Assembly: GCA_023390115.1 (NCBI GenBank)
Contig: JAEWDM010000005.1
Coordinates: forward strand, 1-64,000
Direction: 5' to 3'
Length of the DNA stretch: 64,000 bases
Source of the DNA: Bacillota bacterium
Lineage (GTDB): Bacteria; Bacillota; Clostridia; Acetivibrionales; DSM-27016
In this document: piece by piece, positions 61,558 through 64,000 of the stretch
Position numbering within the stretch: the first letter of the stretch is position 1
Layout of the letters: each line of letters opens with the position of its first letter
Position numbers and translations under genes: made by a program
The notes under the pieces: generated by a model
The model's input: only the letters and a program-made list of their open reading frames with translations
What the model was told of the DNA's origin: nothing
Databases searched by the model: none

Positions 61558-63399
61558 ATGCTTAATATATTTAAAAAAAATAAAGTCTGCGAATATGTGG
61601 ACAAGCTTATAAAGAGCTTGAGCTTATGCTTTTCTCTGGCATGGAGGGCTTCTAAGGGCATATTTTGCATAAGAATTGTGATTGAGGTTGTTACTGCTGT
61701 GCTGCCTTTTATAAGCATGTTTATCTCAAAAAAAATAATTGATTTTTTTGTGGCCTCCGCGCTTAACAGGGATTTTAACAAAAATGCCTTATATTATTTC
61801 TGTATACTGATTCTGGGACTGCTTCTTATAAATATTTCGCAGAAGGCTGTAGGCATGGCTAAGGACTATTTCGGTACGATACACAAGGATATTATAAACA
61901 AGCTGATTAACCGGAAGATAGCCGAAAAGGCGACAGCGGTTGATCTGTCCTTTTTTGATTCGACTTTTTTTTATAACGAGTTAAATAACGTAAGGATGGA
62001 TTCATATGCTCTTGAAGCAATGACGTGGTATGCAATTGACTTAATCCGCCTTTCCATTCAATTCATAATGGCGTCTGCCATTTTAATAAGCTTGACCCCG
62101 CTGATATCTGTAGCATTGATTGTGGCCTCCATTCCTGTGCTGGTAGCGGAAAACATATATAAAATGAATTTATACGGGTTTCAATTGTATACCTCGAAGG
62201 ATAGACGCAAAATGGATTATCTGATAAGTATTCTAACAGGAAGAATGTTTGCAAAGGATGTAAGGCTTTTTAATATAAAGGATGAAATGCTGAACCGGTA
62301 CGAAAAAATATGGAATAACTGGTTTAAGGAAAAAAGGGGCATGGCGGCTAAACAAAGCATCCGTCAGACTTTTTTATCTATAATCCCTCAAATTTGCATA
62401 GGCTGTGCACTTGTTTATATAGGATATAATATTTTGCAGGGCAGGCTTACGGTGGGTGACTACAGCCTTTACAGCGGTTCGATAGGCCAGCTGGACGGCT
62501 GCATTATGTCTTTGGTTACACTTCTGGCGCAAATACATGATAATAATATGAGGATAACTAATTTTAACAGATTTCTTGAATGGAAAAGCCTTCTGGCTCC
62601 ATGCGGAAGCATTATGCCTCCATCGGATTTCACTATAGAGTTTAAGGACGTGTCCTTCAAATATCCCGGAAGCGATAAATATGTGCTGGAGAACGTGAAT
62701 TTTTGCATAGGCAGTAAGGAAAAGATTGCACTGGTCGGAAGGAACGGTGCCGGCAAATCGACAATAGTTAAGCTGATTCTCCGGTACTATGACCCGACTG
62801 AGGGAAAAATACTTATAAATGGAACAGAAATTAAGGAATTTGATATAGACGCCTACAGAAAAAAGTTTACGGTGATGTTTCAGGATTATGCAAATTACGC
62901 CTTTACTGTAAGAGAAAATATCACTATTGCGGATATGGAAAGCAAGGATAACCTTTCCAAAATTGAAGACGCGTGTATAAAGAGTGAAGCAGCAGGTGTT
63001 GTGGATAAATTGGGGGCAGGGCTGGACACATACCTGACAGGTATGTTTGAAGAGGATGGAAGGGAGCTGTCGGGCGGGGAATGGCAAAAAATCGGATTGG
63101 CACGTACCTTTTTCAGAGAGGGAGAAATGATTATTCTGGACGAGCCTTCAGCCGCGCTGGACGCTGAAGCGGAGCATAATGTATTTATGAAATTTGCAGA
63201 GCTTTGCAAGGGAAAGGGATCTGTATTTATCTCGCACAGGCTGGCCAATATAGCTACGGCAGATAAGATAATTGTTCTCGATAAGACGGGAGTGGCAGAA
63301 ATCGGCACACATACCGGGCTTATGGAGAAGGAGGGACATTATGCTTATCTGTTCAACCTTCAAGCGGATAAATATAAGACGGGCTCAAATAATCAATAA
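61558..63399 (+). CDS. ABC exporter with fused membrane and ATPase domains
   Basis: 613 residues, half-transporter of the MdlB/multidrug type. Residues 1-330 hold the membrane domain with about six helices (VVTAVLPFISMFISKKIIDF, WYAIDLIRLSIQFIMASAIL). The ATPase follows: Walker A VGRNGAGKSTIVKLI, signature LSGGEWQKIGLARTF, Walker B MIILDEPSAALD. It would act as a homodimer and export a lipid, peptide or drug. It stands alone with CAGGAGAGC before the ATG; its AT-rich codon use matches the core genes at 31-38 kb rather than the sulfonate locus. Confidence 0.88.
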   Translation: MLNIFKKNKVCEYVDKLIKSLSLCFSLAWRASKGIFCIRIVIEVVTAVLPFISMFISKKIIDFFVASALNRDFNKNALYYFCILILGLLLINISQKAVGMAKDYFGTIHKDIINKLINRKIAEKATAVDLSFFDSTFFYNELNNVRMDSYALEAMTWYAIDLIRLSIQFIMASAILISLTPLISVALIVASIPVLVAENIYKMNLYGFQLYTSKDRRKMDYLISILTGRMFAKDVRLFNIKDEMLNRYEKIWNNWFKEKRGMAAKQSIRQTFLSIIPQICIGCALVYIGYNILQGRLTVGDYSLYSGSIGQLDGCIMSLVTLLAQIHDNNMRITNFNRFLEWKSLLAPCGSIMPPSDFTIEFKDVSFKYPGSDKYVLENVNFCIGSKEKIALVGRNGAGKSTIVKLILRYYDPTEGKILINGTEIKEFDIDAYRKKFTVMFQDYANYAFTVRENITIADMESKDNLSKIEDACIKSEAAGVVDKLGAGLDTYLTGMFEEDGRELSGGEWQKIGLARTFFREGEMIILDEPSAALDAEAEHNVFMKFAELCKGKGSVFISHRLANIATADKIIVLDKTGVAEIGTHTGLMEKEGHYAYLFNLQADKYKTGSNNQ

Positions 63400-63499
63400 A
63401 TAAAATGATGACATAATGCTGATTTTTATATATAATTTATTTAAGGATTAGGTTGTATATAGCTGAAAAGTGAAAAATTATTTAATCGGGAGTCGAAAA

Positions 63500-63898
63500 A
63501 TGAGCTTAAATGACACTTGGATAAAGGTGAGAGAGTTTCACGGGAAATTTGGACATCCTGTCTCCGAGAAGCCGGTGATGCTGAATGAGGACAGGGTGGA
63601 AAAGAGATATGACTGGATGCTTGAGGAAATAAATGAGTTTAAGGAATCGGATAATATTTATGATCAGGCTGATGCAATGATTGATTTGATTTATTTTGCA
63701 GTAGGCACGATGGTTGAGATGGGAGTTAAGCCGCAAAATGTGTTCGATATTGTTCACAATGCAAACATGAGAAAGCTGTGGCCTGACGGTAAGCCTCACT
63801 ATAACGGGCAGGGAAAGACAATTAAGCCCGAAGGCTGGGAGGATCCGTATAATGACATTAAGAAGGAAATAGATTATCAAAGCAAAAAAATTCCTTAA
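63500..63898 (+). CDS. MazG-like nucleotide pyrophosphohydrolase
   Basis: 132 residues from the ATG with GGGAGTC upstream. The all-helical MazG/HisE fold is suggested by KRYDWMLEEINEFKESDNIY and DQADAMIDLIYFAVGTMVEM, which hold the E-x-x-E and D metal-binding pattern, and FDIVHNANMRKLWPDGKPHY at the end. Proteins of this kind hydrolyse NTPs to NMP and PPi. The last 100 bases of the window hold nothing recognisable. Confidence 0.75.
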   Translation: MSLNDTWIKVREFHGKFGHPVSEKPVMLNEDRVEKRYDWMLEEINEFKESDNIYDQADAMIDLIYFAVGTMVEMGVKPQNVFDIVHNANMRKLWPDGKPHYNGQGKTIKPEGWEDPYNDIKKEIDYQSKKIP

Positions 63899-64000
63899 GG
63901 GCGTAAAAAATAGGCGAGCCTGTGTGCGGGCGGCGGGCGCTGTATTCTAAGATGCTTATCCAAAATATATGGCGCATAATATAGTGCATATATACATAAT

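Noticed and set aside
1..64000. CRISPR array, prophage structural genes or rRNA
   Set aside because: I saw no regularly spaced repeats, capsid, tail or terminase genes, and no rRNA sequence.

Overview
The window looks like chromosome from an anaerobic, endospore-forming Firmicute of the class Clostridia. Pointers are spoVT, a YhcN-type spore lipoprotein, T-box leaders, ferredoxin-dependent enzymes, glycyl radical enzymes and Tn916/Tn1549-like conjugative-element genes. No rRNA or CRISPR array is visible; two tRNA genes are present.

Layout. (1) 1-22,130 is a decayed accessory region. Remnants of one or more integrative conjugative elements (ICE) lie mostly on the minus strand at the left edge (DUF6133 gene split by a group II intron, YodL protein, adenine methylase, HTH protein), at 9.2-9.8 kb (sigma factor and HTH pair), at 19.9-20.6 kb (MobC and reverse transcriptase fragments) and at 21.6-22.1 kb (helicase C-terminus). 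Between them sit an AAA/DUF4143 ATPase, an orphan c-di-GMP riboswitch, a prenyltransferase-like protein with a TetR regulator, and one intact operon: FMN riboswitch-ribD-ribE-ribBA-ribH. Many genes here are broken in one particular way: the 5' part of one gene is joined directly to the 3' part of another. (2) 22.4-27.7 kb is a T-box operon whose specifier reads as Trp: MFS transporter, indolepyruvate:ferredoxin oxidoreductase IorAB and a PaaK-type aryl-CoA ligase, which together look like an arylacetate-to-aromatic-amino-acid salvage route. (3) 27.7-38.4 kb is core-like: ECF sigma/anti-sigma pair, radical SAM protein, flavodoxin-like reductase, rhomboid-like protein, spoVT, leuS with its own Leu T-box, rlmA-like methyltransferase, FadR-type regulator and a YhcN lipoprotein. 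(4) 38.56-44.3 kb starts with tRNA-Val and tRNA-Thr and continues as a small island with KilA-N, a DUF1016 nuclease, an IS3 remnant and an unusual gene coding for a catalytically dead C5-cytosine-methyltransferase fold fused to two PD-(D/E)XK nuclease domains, preceded by a G10 tract. (5) 44.57-61.06 kb is a contiguous plus-strand sulfonate-sulfur locus. (6) 61.5-63.9 kb holds an ABC exporter and a MazG-like protein.

How region 5 seems to work. An SsuABC/TauABC-type importer takes up an organosulfonate. Two paralogous glycyl radical enzymes, each with its own activase, cleave the C-S bond and release sulfite. Their active-site residues fall at the positions I recall for isethionate sulfite-lyase. 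A siroheme/4Fe-4S sulfite reductase makes sulfide; a TusA-like protein, a dedicated thioredoxin/thioredoxin reductase pair, and a ThiS-like carrier with its E1 enzyme and JAMM protease would carry the sulfur as a thiocarboxylate to a MetY-type sulfhydrylase that makes homocysteine. A LacI-family regulator sits inside the locus. The combination of radical desulfonation and thiocarboxylate-dependent methionine synthesis in one cluster is the most interesting system in the window. The dead-methyltransferase/double-nuclease gene is the second.
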